Assembly: GCF_033568475.1 (NCBI RefSeq)
Contig: NC_133123.1
Span: 164,687,753 to 164,751,752, forward strand
Direction: 5' to 3'
DNA from: Henckelia pumila
Lineage: Eukaryota; Streptophyta; Magnoliopsida; Lamiales; Gesneriaceae
Length of the DNA stretch: 64,000 nucleotides
The first letter of the stretch is position 1; each line of letters opens with the position of its first letter. A program made the translations under genes and the position numbers. Positions 25,701 to 37,765 of this stretch are shown here, piece by piece. The notes beneath the pieces were generated by a model that was not told the DNA's origin, made no database searches, and saw only the letters and a program-made list of their open reading frames with translations.

Positions 25701-26738
25701 ACTATCTTAGTCCACTGACTAACTAGGTCAATCCTAGGAAAACACCTAGACTACCCGCAAGTCAACAATCACCGTTGGCCCTACTCAAATCCCATGAGTC
25801 ACCACAGTTGAACACTAATCAACTAGGATCAATGCTAAACTTAGCAAAAACATGCAATCATCCACGAATTGCTAGATTAATAAAACATGTATCATTGCTT
25901 CAAGTTATGTACAATTTCTTGATTACAATCCCTATGTAATACAATTACAGTATTCCGAAAATACAAAATGTACAATCAATAACTTGAATGATACAACCGA
26001 ATCTGATGATTTATTACAACTGAAACACTGTTTACAACCACAACAATACAGTATTTAAATCATCGTACTAGTCTTCATTCCTTGAGCATGAAGCTTCTAA
26101 TCGACATACGCATCGATACAAGCATACTCCCGTCCAAGTCTCTCTACATGTCCTCCCGCAAAGAACTCCGAAGAAATGGCACGTGTTAGCTAACCAGCTA
26201 TGCTCTGCGTCAGTGCATGTCAATCGACCTCTTATGCTCACGATCTACCATCAGCTTTCTTCTTGCAACTAAATCATGCTTTTGAACATGAAGTTTCCCG
26301 TACGCATACCAAAAGCATCGATACACGCACACCGGCAAAACCATGTTCTGCATGAGTTTAAATGACAATCTCTCCAACTACGAGTGGAGAATCTCTTTGG
26401 ACTGGAACCACATGGGTTATTACACACCATTCGTTCCAAAAAGCCCTCAGAGGTATCTGACGTGATATTCTCTTTCTTCTCTCCCAGACTTTTCCTGCTG
26501 GAATCCATATGTTCTTCGATCAACATCCTAATGTATCAGATGATGAACTGTAGTTAGCATATTCATGCTACTACCGGTGTTCTCATCACTGCTGCTTTCC
26601 TTATAATGAAAACTCCTGCCGCAGACCTTGGCAATGAAGAAAATTTATCCTTAGGTCTCACCAATCCTACAAGGATAACCCAAAGTCTTAGTACTATATC
26701 CCAAGTCTCTTGCATGTATATGCTCTGATACCAATGAA
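22730..26738 (-). other. Non-coding internal region of element C
   Basis: About 4 kb with only short chance frames and no match to Gag, protease, RT or integrase motifs on either strand. It is bounded by a polypurine tract on the left and a primer-binding site on the right. This is the pattern of a large retrotransposon derivative (LARD). Confidence 0.75.
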
Positions 26739-28127
26739 TGTAGCGACCCAAACCGGATCCACTACCTAATCAGAGTTTAGGAGCATAATTAAACATGCAT
26801 TAAATAAATCGCTGCGGAAGACTTAAATTAAAACAGATCGGCAAAATACAACCGGATAAATAAATTCGATTATACAACCCAATCGAATAAATAACCATAA
26901 AGGCAAAACCTACAGCTAAATCCTGCTGTCTTCACTGGTCACTGGCTACTCCAAGCTCCTGGTGCCCAACCATGCACCTACAACTGCCCCGTTGAATGGG
27001 GTGTCCAGACATACAGAAACACTGGACGTGAGCTCTAAGCTCAATACGAAAGCAATGATATATATAATATATGCAACACATAAATGACTTTAAAATCAGG
27101 GTTAAATCACTTTCTCTGGGCGCCTGGAATACACAGTACCGGGCTAGAGAGCGACTCCGCGTGGTACTCATATATTCCCAAGACACGAATCCTCAGGAAG
27201 AATCGCCTCGACTGATGGAAACTGTCATGACTCACATCATCCCGATGCAGTCTCCGTAAAAACATATGCATGTGCTAAAGCCGTAAAACATATAGCACAT
27301 ACTCATGCAACACATATAATATATATCATGCTGGCCATCTCAGTCAGTACTTACGTACCTAACTACAGGCAAATCCTAGCAGTCTCACTCTAGGTTCCAA
27401 GCCTATCATCAACTCTACAATGCAAATATCCATGCATCATTCAATAAGCTCTAAAAGCCTTAACTAAGCTATTTCATACTCCTAAATAATTTAAGGAGAC
27501 CATAGCTATACCTACGTCTGTCGTCAGCCCACTGATGGCGACTATCCCGCAACTAGGGGCATACTCCTGCTGCAGCTCCACAACTTCGAGCACTGCCCCG
27601 CTACTATGTAAGACACTGTCTGACTATACTAAAATATATTTCCTACTCCAACTCTAAAATAAGAGTACCCGAAGCCCAAAATAGAGCTACTAGGGCGAAG
27701 GAGAGGAATTCGGAATTGGCAAGAAATGAGGAGCTCAGACCCTATATTTATAGACTTCGATCGGAAGTTCTGTTCCTCGATCGGACGTTCCGTTCCGGCA
27801 GATTGGAAGCTTCGTTCCCCGATCGGACGCTCCGTTCGCCACATGTCAATTCGGTCCACATGCAACCACACACCTGTCACCGACAGCCATCGGAAGGTCC
27901 GTTCTTGATCGGACGTTCCGATCGTCGATCGGACGCTCCGATCCTAGATCGTTGCTTCCGATCCCACTCGAGTCTTGGAACCCTCTAAACCAATTTCGAG
28001 TGTCCTGGATCCATTTTTGGGCTCCGTTAATCCTCCTAGAATTTCATTAATCATGTTTTACTTAACCCAAACATGAATACATGATTAATTACTCATTAAT
28101 CATTAATCACGGATACGGGTCACTACA
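26739..28127 (-). repeat. 5' LTR of element C
   Basis: 1389 bp, same borders (TGTAGCGACCC to GTCACTACA) and same palindromic arrays as the left copy, with a few short deletions and point differences. Confidence 0.9.
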
Positions 28128-28132
28128 TCTGC

Positions 28133-30068
28133 GCCTGTGTTGGCTTTTCCGTCTGGATCTGGAGCGTAAGTAGTGTACACGGATGCTTCTCTTCAGGGAC
28201 TGGGATGTGTCCTGACTCAGAATGGGCATGTGATTGCATACGCCTCTAGACAGTTAAAAGTTCACAAAAATAACTACCCAGTGCATGATCTTGAGTTAGC
28301 AGCTATTGTATTTGCATTGAAGATCTGGCGTCATTATCCTTATGGAGAAAGATTTGAGATCTTCACAGATCACAAAAGTCTCAAGTATTTTTTTACTCAG
28401 GCAGAATTGAACATGAGACAGAGACGTTTGATGGATTTGCTTAAGGATTATGACTGTGAAATCAAGTATCATCCAGGAGCTGCTAATCTCACTGCTGATG
28501 CCTTGAGCCGCAAGGTGCGACTATCCGCAATGCAGAATTGTTCTGTGGCAAGTGCAATTGAAGATTGTTGTTCTTCAGGGTATACCTTCAAGCATAAGAA
28601 AGGTATGCAGAGTATCCAGATGTTTGCGATCTTATCTGAGCCTGCTTTGTATTCTCGGATTCGAGATGCTCAGATGGCTGATCCGAAGACCCAGTGTTTG
28701 GCTCGTTTAGCCAGGAATGATAGTTCGTCTGGATTCCATTATCAGTCAGATGGTTTTCTTTGTTTATCTGGCCGTATTGTTGTTCCGAAGGATGATACTC
28801 TGAGGGAGGAGATTTTATCCCAAGCTCATTGTTCTAAATTGAGTATTCATCTGGGGAGCAACAAGATGTACAAGGATTTGTGTACCAGGTTCTGGTGGAA
28901 AGGAATGAAAAGGAGTGTGTATCTATATGTTTCTAGATGTTTGGTGTGTCAGCAGGTCAAGGCAGAGCACCGACGACCTGGAGGGTTGCTTCACAGTTTA
29001 CCTATTCCTGAGTGGAAATGGGAGTTGATCACGATGGACTTTGTGACCCATTTACCGGTAAGCTCGAGGAATTGTGATGCTATCTGGGTTGTGGTGGACC
29101 GACTCACCAAGTCAGCACATTTCATTCCTTATAACCGAGACTTTAGTTTTGATAGGATGGCACGATTGTACATCCAGGATATTGTTCGATTGCACGGAGT
29201 GCCTGTGAGCATCATCAGCGATCGAGATCCCAGGTTTACTTCCAGGTTTTGGGGGAGTCTTCAGCGCGCTATGGGTACTACTCTTAGTTTGAGTACAGCA
29301 TATCACCCAGAGACTGACGGGCAGTCAGAGCGCATGATTTGTACTCTTGAAGACATGTTGCGAGCATGTTCTATGGATTTTGGTCCAGCATGGCAAGATC
29401 AGTTGCCATTGATTGAGTTCGCGTACAACAACAGTTACCATCGCAGTATTGGGATGGCTCCGTTTTAGGCGTTGTACGGGCGACGATGTCATACTCCACT
29501 GTTCTGGGAGGAAGTGGGGGAGCGACAAGTTGAGGGACCAGAGTTAGTCCAGCAGGCTGTTGATATTGTTGGACAGATCAAGAAGAGAATTAAAGTTGCG
29601 CAGGATCGACAAGCTAGTTATGCGAATGTCAAGCGCAGACCTTTACGGTTTGAGGTGGGAGAAAGTATTCATGAAAGTCTCACCATTTCGCAGGATTTTT
29701 AGATTCGGTCACAAAGGTAAGCTATCTTCTAAGTTCATTGGTCCATTTGAAATTCTGGAAAGTGTTGGAGATCTGGCTTACAGGTTGGCTTACCACCGTA
29801 TTTGTCAAAAATCCATGACGTGTTCCATGTTTCACTATTACGAAGGTATGTGGCGGATGAGTCTCATATCTTACAACCGTCTGAGGTACAGTTGGACTCG
29901 GATTTGACATACGTGGAGAGACCTTTGCGTATCATAGGTCATAAGGATAAGGTGTTACGCAACAAGACCATTCCTCTTGTTCTAGTTCAGTGGCAGTGTC
30001 GAGGCACTGAGGAGGCCACTTGGGAACTTGAGAGTCGTATGCGTACAGATTATCCAGAGTTATTTTGA
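28133..30068 (+). pseudogene. Element B RNase H-integrase-chromodomain (second part of polyprotein)
   Basis: Continues the frame broken by element C. RNase [15 protein letters not shown], then [15 protein letters not shown], then [11 protein letters not shown]. The integrase zinc-binding domain (H, H, CLVCQQ) and catalytic core ([23 protein letters not shown], the Glu in DGQSER) follow. The C-terminus RPLRIIGHKDKVLRNKTIPL plus VQWQCRGTEEATWE is a chromodomain-type tail, marking a chromovirus whose integrase targets particular chromatin. Breaks: TAA near 28162, TAG at 29466-29468, a frameshift near 29665 and another near 29790. Non-functional. Confidence 0.88.
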
Positions 30069-30179
30069 ATTGCTGTATTTTCAGATTGTAACTTGTAAAA
30101 TGAATCAGTTTGAATAAAAGATGTTTATTCAGTGTTTTACTGCATTCAGTACTTAAGATTGTTCGAGGACGAAATATCT

Positions 30180-30194
30180 TAAGTAGGGGGAGAA
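30180..30194 (+). promoter_or_regulatory. Polypurine tract of element B
   Basis: TAAGTAGGGGGAGAA directly before the 3' LTR; it primes plus-strand DNA synthesis. It is preceded by GTTCGAGGACGAAATATCTT, the usual 3' signature of this group. Confidence 0.85.
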
Positions 30195-30864
30195 TGTAGT
30201 AGCCCGGTTCCATTTTACAAGATTAAGTGATTTTAAACATGTTAGAAAATGACATATAATTTTAAAAGTGTCAAAACATGTTTAAGGAGTCCTTATTTGG
30301 TAAAAATAAGTGGAAAATAAGATCCGAAACGTCCGAAAATGGTGGGGTAGGTCCCGGGGGTCTTGGGGGCCCAAAACCAGTTCGGAAACATGAGAAACAG
30401 TTCGGAGCTTCCAGGCAGATAGGAGCTTCCGATCCGAGATCGGAGCTTCCGATCTCAACCAAAAACAGGTGTCGAGGAGATTTAAACATGTGGCCAGATG
30501 CAGGAGATCGGAGCTTTCGATCCTGCGATCGGAGCTTTTGATCTCGGCCGTCCAAAACGTGGCAAACATGAACCGATCGGAGCTTCCGATCCTACGATCG
30601 GAGCTTCCGATCGTGGCCTATAAATAGGCCATCCGAGAGCCTCATTTTTCACACCAAATCATATTCTTTCTCTCTCGATTTTAGAGCATTATAGGAGCTT
30701 TTTGGGGTGTTTTCGGCCTTCCTAGGCTTGGTCCGGAGGTTGGCGAGGTGCTCCAGGGTTACGGTGGAGTGGTGCCCAAGTTCTGGGGCAATCGTCATCA
30801 GTGGGCTGGCGACGGACGCAGGTATAGCTCTGACTCCTTATAGTAAATAGGGAGTATGCTATAG
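30195..30864 (+). repeat. 3' LTR of element B, first part
   Basis: First 670 bp of the B 3' LTR, with the same palindromic array (about 30390-30613) and TATA box (about 30618) as the 5' copy. It is cut at GTATGCTATAG by element D and resumes at 61692. Confidence 0.9.
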
Positions 30865-32668
30865 TGATGAAACTTAAAATTTGTAATTATTTATATGTTA
30901 AAAAGTGTGTTTTAAAATTTACGTTTAATTAAAATTATGAAGTTGTATTATTTTAGTGTTATGTGTTTATATTTAAATGTTTTACTAAAATATTGTATTT
31001 TACGGTTTGTGCAGGTTTGGTAAAAATAAAATTACTCAAGCTACAGAGGTCATAATAGAGTAATCTTAAAACCTGTAGAATCACAAAAGAGGCATCTTCA
31101 ACTTTGTAAAAGACAAGAAATTCCAAAAACTTCATTAAGATGATCAAAATAATCAAACATCAAAATGGAGACAGATTTACTTTTACTATGACCAGCTTGG
31201 AGTAAAAATATCATAAGTATTTCTTATTTTATCCAAAATGGGTGAATGAGTTGTCAAAACACATTTACAGACAAAGGGCTACGTGTTATATGTTTTGTGC
31301 AGAAGCAAAATCGGAAGTCTAAGGCATCAAACATGCCAATTAACGTTGGGTCAATGTATTGACATTCAAGGAGACAAGCACCCACCAACTTTACTATTCC
31401 ATATTTAATGAGTCTTGGACCCTTGCTCTCATTTGACCTATAAATAGATGTGTTGTATAAGCTTTATAGTGTGTAAGAGTGTAGAGAAGTCCTCATTTGT
31501 AAAATAAATATTGTGTGTGTGAGAATAAAAGTTTGAGTGTGCATATTTCTCAAGTTCAAGTATGAAATTTATTTTATCCTTACTCTTGAGTTTCATGTTC
31601 ATGGCAAGCTAAATCTTTTTATGTCAACATGAAAATGTTTCATTGTTGGTCAAGTAAGATTGTTTATATTTTGTATATTCTTCTCTTTTTCTATTTCTAT
31701 TTTGTTTTTCTAATTGATCCTTATTTGTAGGTATAATTTTGGAAGATTTGTTGTTATCTATTTACATCAAATGCTTGGTACCTTGAATGTGGTTACCTTG
31801 ATTTGTTGTCAAATATGATACAATAAATACTACAATAATTATATACTATAAATATAAGTATCTATTTATAATAAAGTCATATATATTATTTAGACGATAG
31901 CGTGACACTGTCGGTTGTTCTAAATAATATATTGTGATTTGAACTAACATTTACTTTCTCGCATCTAACTTTTACTTTATCGCAACTAACATTTACTTTT
32001 CCGCAACTAGCATTTACTTTCTCGCATATAACATTTATTTTTTCGCAACTAACATTTACTTTATCGCATCTAACATAAAGTCATATATTTTATTTAGACG
32101 ATAGCGTGGCTCTGCCGGTTGTTCTAAATGAAATATTGTGATTTGATCTAACATTTAATTTTATGTCAATTTATATTTATGCATTTATATATATATTATG
32201 GGTACCATGTATTAAATATCGGCTGATATTAATATAGTGGAAACTATATTATATGATATACTTGTTTAAATATTTAATTGTTCTTTTTATGTTTATATTT
32301 ATTCATATATATATATATATATTATGGGTACCATGTATTAAATATCGGCTAATCTGATATTAATATAGTGGAAACTATATTATATGATATACTTGTTTAA
32401 ATATTTCATTGTTCTTTTATGTTTATTCTTATTTTAGTTTCTTTTATTTATTTTTATTAAGCAATCTTAAATAAACCAACAATGAACCTTTGAAACCTTG
32501 ACAATTTTATAATTTGTGTATTTGAAGTTTCATAATAATATTTCCATCTATAATATATCATTCTAAAATTAAACTTACAACATCCTCTCCGTGGATCGAT
32601 CTCGTACTCACGAGTATATTACTTGCAGACAACCTACACTTGGGTGAATTACAAATTAAGTTGTAGCA
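30865..32668 (+). repeat. 5' LTR of element D
   Basis: 1804 bp from TGATGAAACTT to GTTGTAGCA. TATA box CCTATAAATAGATG near 31439. It contains six short tandem units of the type CTAACATTTACTTTNTCGCA (31943-32075), flanked by two copies of an ATTTAGACGATAGCGTG block, and two copies of a longer unit beginning TATTATGGGTACCATGT (about 32188-32290 and 32309-32410). Confidence 0.9.
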
Positions 32669-32748
32669 AGTTTTTGGCGCCATTGCCGGGGAGGTATAAA
32701 TTAAGTTTAATTTTGTTATTATGTAAATAGTATGTTGTTTTTAATTGT

Positions 32749-32836
32749 ATGATTGTTTGGAGTCGTAAACAAAGTGGTAGACTTGTTCGAGTAACTGAAA
32801 ATATTTTAAACATGGACGATAATTTTAATAATCAAG

Positions 32837-32931
<95 letters not shown>

Positions 32932-34921
32932 CATCATCATCATCATCAAGAACATGAACAACCAAGAACACTTAGGCACCATATGAATCCAATAAGAACT
33001 AGTACACCATCTTGTTTAGTTTTTCCTCCTGATGCATCTAATTTCAATTTTAAGCCACAAGTCATTCAACTTTTACCAAATTTTCATGGCTTAGATTCTG
33101 AAAATCCATATTTGCATTTAAGAGAATTTGAGGAGGTTTGCAACACTTATAATGATCAAAATTGTAGCATGGATACTGTTCGATTAAAGCTTTTCCCTTT
33201 TTCCTTAAAAGATAAAGCTAAAACATGGTTGCAAAATTTGAGATCAAGTTCAATAAGATCATGGGAAGAAATGCAACAACAATTTCTAAAAAAGTTTTTT
33301 CCTTCCCATAGAACAAACTCTTTTAAAAGACAAATTACAACTTTTTCTCAAAAACAAGGGGAAACATTTTATCAATGTTGGGATAGATATAAAGAGTTAC
33401 TTAATACATTCCCACATCATGATTTTGAAATATGGAGGATAGTTTCTCACTTTTATGAAGGTTTAATGCCTAAAGATAGGCAAATGATAGAATTCATGTG
33501 TAATGGAACTTTTGAAGATAAAAACCCAAATGAAGCTATAGAATATTTGGAGTCATTAGCAGAAAATGCTCAAAATTGGGATAATATAGGCTCAATTGAA
33601 CCACCAAGTAAAACCAATAATTCAACAAATGGGGGTGGTATTTATCATTTTAAAGATGATGTAGATGTTCAAGCTAAACTTGCATCTTTAGCAAGAAAAA
33701 TCGATTCATTAGAAATGAAAAAGAGTGGTCAATTAAAAAGTGTTCAAGAAATTGTTTGTCATATATGTAACACACATGATCATCTTACAAAAAATTGTCC
33801 TACTTTGCCTTCATTTAAAAAATGTATCCATGAACAAGCCAATTATGTTAACAATTTTAAAAAACTAACATTAGATCCTTTTTCACAAACATATAATCCT
33901 GGTTGGAGAAATCATCCCAATTTTAGTTGGAGGAACGATAATAATGCACAACCTTCACAACAACCTTTTCAAAATAACCAAAATCATCAAGGCTATGCTC
34001 CTTATATCCCACCTCCAAGAAAATATTTTGAAGATGAAATTCATGCATACATTCAAAAGCAAGAGTCTATCAATATTCAAAACATTCAATCTATGAATGA
34101 TTTGAAAGAAACTCTTGCAAAATTTGCATCTGCACTTAATATTCATGAAAAAGGAAAATTTCCATCTCAACCACAACCTAATCCTAAAAATCAAAATCAA
34201 GAAAAATTTGATCAAGTAAAATCTGTTATTACTCTTAGAAGTGATAAAATAGTTAATGATCCATATAGTGATGAAAACAAAGATCAGTCAAACTCAAAGA
34301 GTAAGGATGAAAATCTTGATACTTTCGAGAAAGATGATACTTTGAGTCCTAAGATTAAGAAAGTTGATGATAAATTATCTGAAATAATATGTGAGTCAAA
34401 TAAACATGTTCCTTTCCCTCATGCATTAGTTAATAATAAAAAACAAAAAAATGATTCTGATATTTATGAAGTTTTTAAACAAGTAAAAATAAATATTCCA
34501 TTATTAGATGCTATTAAACAAGTGCCTTCTTATGCAAAGTTTTTAAAAAATTTATGTACTGTGAAAAGACAATTGCATGTAAAGAAGAAAGCATTCTTAA
34601 CGGAGCAAGTAAGCTCTATTATTCAAAATAATTCTACCTTGAAATATAAAGATCCCGGTTGTCCAACAATTTCATGTATTATTGGAAAAAATAAAATTAA
34701 AAAAGCTTTGTTAGATTTGGGAGCAAGTGTGAATTTAATTCCTTATTCAGTTTATGAAAAGCTTAAGTTGGGAGATTTAAAACCTACATCTGTTACTCTT
34801 TTACTAGCCGATAGGTCAATCAAAATACCTAGAGGTATTGTAGAAGATGTATTAGTTCAAGTTGATAAATTCATATATCCCGTAGATTTTATTGTCTTGG
34901 ATACACAACCAATAGAAGTAC
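32749..34921 (+). CDS. Element D gag-protease, open up to the G insertion
   Basis: Open frame beginning MIVWSRKQSG; a second possible start is Met22 (MDDNFNNQD, 32812). A run of 31 Asn codons (AAT repeat, 32839-32931) and 5 His follow. The capsid-type Gag domain (about residues 95-285) has HLREFEEVCNTY and FFPSHRTNSFKRQITTF blocks typical of Athila. A CCHC zinc knuckle, CHICNTHDHLTKNC, spans residues 337-350. The aspartic protease site LLDLGASVNLIP has its Asp at residue 656. The frame is open to the junction with G, whose first bases create a stop, and continues in D at 44287 (IPVILGRPFLA). Gag packages the RNA; with the protease split, this copy cannot make a full polyprotein. Confidence 0.88.
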
Positions 34922-37765
34922 TATAAGGCCCGAAAATATTAAGTTCTTAATGACGGGATTTAAGATTTAAATTTCGGATATGAGAAAGTAATTATTTGAA
35001 GAAGTTACGAAATGTGAAATTTCAATTTCGGGTCAGAAATATTTAATTTGAGGATTTTCGGATTTTAAGATTTTATTATCCGGAATTCTTAAATTAAAAG
35101 ATTAAAAATATTTGCAATTGATATTTATGGAATTTAAGATGTGAATTCCAAGATGATAAATATCAAGAATGAATTCTGAGGATGGAATCCGAGAAAGGGC
35201 CAATTTGCAAATATTGAGCAATTCAGGGACTAAAATGCGATAATGTCCAAAATGATTTAATTTTAATCCAAGAATATTAATTTGAGAATATTTAGAGTTT
35301 AGACTTGAATTCTAATATTCTTAAATTATTTAGGATTGAAATTGAATTAAATCGCTTGTCCGGGGACTGAATTGCAATTAGGCCAAAGTTCAGGGACCAA
35401 ACTGCAAATTCCTTGCAACTTGGCTGAATAAAACGTGTAATCAGAAGGAAATTCATCAAATTTCCAGAAATTGGCCGAGAAAGGAGGAAAGAAAGGGGTT
35501 TCAACCATTTTTGCCTTTTTAAGTCCCGCTTAAATTCAATCCGCCCGGTAGAATTTTCGATTGATCGTATATTTGCGATCACAGCTCCGAGTGCTACGTT
35601 TTGACGTAAGTTTTATGAAGTTCTATCATGTTTGAATTCTAAGTTGTTGTTAGAATTAAGATTTGATTGTATAAACATGTTCTAGCATATACGACGATAG
35701 TATATCTAAGACGGATAGAGAAAAGATCGTCGTTTGGACATGTTTTGAATTAAAAGATTTTTCAGAAATCTGATTTATATGGATGATAGTCACGTGTATT
35801 GGCTGCTGAAATTTTTGATATTATTTTGCTAAGGTGGTAATTATATTGGTGTTTAAGCTTTTGGAACAATTGAAATCATATCGTTACGCCGCCGGTTCAA
35901 GATTTTGAATTGGTATTCATTATATATGCTTAAAGCTCATCCTCAAGTGTTTAGTGGATGAATTGAATATGAGATTGAGTTTAGAATGAAGATAGAATGA
36001 TATTTGAATCGAAAGATTTATCGAACTCGAATAGTTGCGATGTCAGTTTGAATTTCGATTGTATTAGCAAGATTTGAACTGTATCAGCTTTAAAGAAACA
36101 TCGATTCAGATTGGAAATTGATGTTTAGATATGATATAATCTATTTCAGATTTGAATTGAAGATTATCAAAGTTGAATCAACGAGTTCGAGTTCGAATGA
36201 CTTGAAGTGTTTGAAGTTGAATCAAGAATACCTTCAAGTAGCACTGATTGAAATAAGCAGAATTTGATGTCTGATTTGGACAGCTTGTAGTTGATCAAGA
36301 AGTGACAGAGTGTCAGTTATTTGAATCAGAAATGCAGGTATGAATAGACATTAATAAGTTGGGCAGAATAACTCGAAATAGTTTTGTTCATCGAGTTGCC
36401 TAAAATCACATACTTGTCTATTTGTATATATGTCATGGTTTAAGTTTACATAAATGAGATAGATTATTCAAGATAGCTATTTTCTTGAATTTCCCAGAAC
36501 ATTTATGTAAATGTTTACCTGTTTAAGCTGATTTGTAGTATTTTCTGTATTGAACATGTTTTACATGTTTTATGAGATGTTTACAGATTTATTGATATAC
36601 TTATGTGATTAGATGCTTTGCTTTGCTTAGTTGGTTTATTTGAGCTAGTGTTCAAGGTGTTTTATAGCTTTTAATGCATACAGCTTATGTTGCATTCATC
36701 TTGAACTCCAGCCTTAATAGCACAGAGGGCAGTCATTGCCTAGAGTGCAGATGACGTTTGGAGAGCTGTAGTGAGTGGCATGGAATGTAGATTTATTTCT
36801 AGAGTCAGATTGACTCATGACACGGAATATGGATTTATGTTCAGAGCCAGAAGACTCACTATAGTTGCACCAAAGTCAGAGGAGTAAAATACTTGATGCT
36901 GCCTCGAATGGGAGTGTCGGTAGTTTGAGAGCTATTTTATTCCTTGGGATCCCAAAGAACCAAGCTTTATTGATATCAGCTTTGCTAGCCTATTCCTTGG
37001 CACATGCATTGCATTTATGCATTAATCTAGAGACTTCTATGGTTTAGATTATGCGTTTATAAATGCTAGCATGTTATGTTTATTCAAGATGTGAATTAGT
37101 TTATATGTTTAAATGATGTATATGCATGCTATTCATACTGAGATTTATTCTCACCGGAGCTATCCGGCTGTTGCTTTGTTTGTATGTGTGCATTGCATCA
37201 GGTTGGGGGCATGATCAAGCTAGAGTTGGCTTGGATAGCATCAAGAAGAGTTTTAGAAAGTGAGGACTCGGGTTTTAAGCAGATGAAATGTATTGTATGC
37301 AAACATGTTAGAAAACAAGGAATCTTGTACATGTTGTTATGTGGTAAATCCTAGTTTATATTCATGAATTGATGTATTTATGAGTTAGGATTTATTTGTT
37401 AATACATGTGTATTATTTGACAGCTATTTGTTGCAGCAGATTTCCAGAATTTGGAGCCCGCTCGATCGGTTAAATCCCGCGGATCGAGCGAGGCCTTTAT
37501 TTTCCAAAAACAGAGAATCAAGCTTTGTTGCTCGCTCGATCGGTAACATTTCACCGATCGAGCGAGGCCAAAAAATGTTCAGATCGAGAGCAGGTTATTG
37601 TTGCTCGCTCGATCGGGCAAGTTTTACTGATCGAGCGAGGGGCTCATTTTAAAAAAAAAATAAAAAATTTTTAGCTCTTGGTTTGAATATTCTTTTATGC
37701 TATGATTAATTGTTTATTAATCTTTGATTGCCCTAAGATGAGATTAGCAACCCGAGGTCCCCACA
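34922..37765 (+). repeat. 5' LTR of element G
   Basis: About 2.84 kb, beginning TATAAGGCCCG and ending GAGGTCCCCACA. By eye I count only about 18-20 differences from the other copy, so insertion was recent. Three GC-rich inverted repeats (37459-37490, 37531-37566, 37604-37639) lie 125-310 bp before its 3' end. Confidence 0.9.
37531..37566 (+). repeat. Perfect 14-bp hairpin in LTR of G
   Basis: CTCGCTCGATCGGT, an 8-nt loop, then ACCGATCGAGCGAG. This is the middle and most perfect of three such hairpins about 73 bp apart. The same three recur in the other LTR near 43977-44009, 44047-44083 and 44121-44156. Confidence 0.85.

Larger units (their letters stand above)
21312..28127 (-). mobile_element. 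Non-autonomous gypsy-type element C
   Basis: Left LTR 21312-22729 and right LTR 26739-28127 are near-identical. The TSD TCTGC lies at 21307-21311 and 28128-28132. Orientation is minus: next to the left LTR is the reverse complement of a TTTCGAGGACGAAAT plus purine-rich tract, and next to the right LTR is the reverse complement of TGGTATCAGAGCA (26721-26733), the Met primer-binding site. The internal 4.0 kb has no recognisable gag or pol, so C must move with proteins from other elements. Confidence 0.9.

Noticed and set aside
35292..35582. 96-codon minus frame, repeated at 41806-42096
   Set aside because: Lies in both LTRs of G; the duplication comes from the LTR pair, not from gene conservation.
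36865..37047. 60-codon plus frame, repeated at 43382-43564
   Set aside because: Again an LTR duplicate of G with no protein features.
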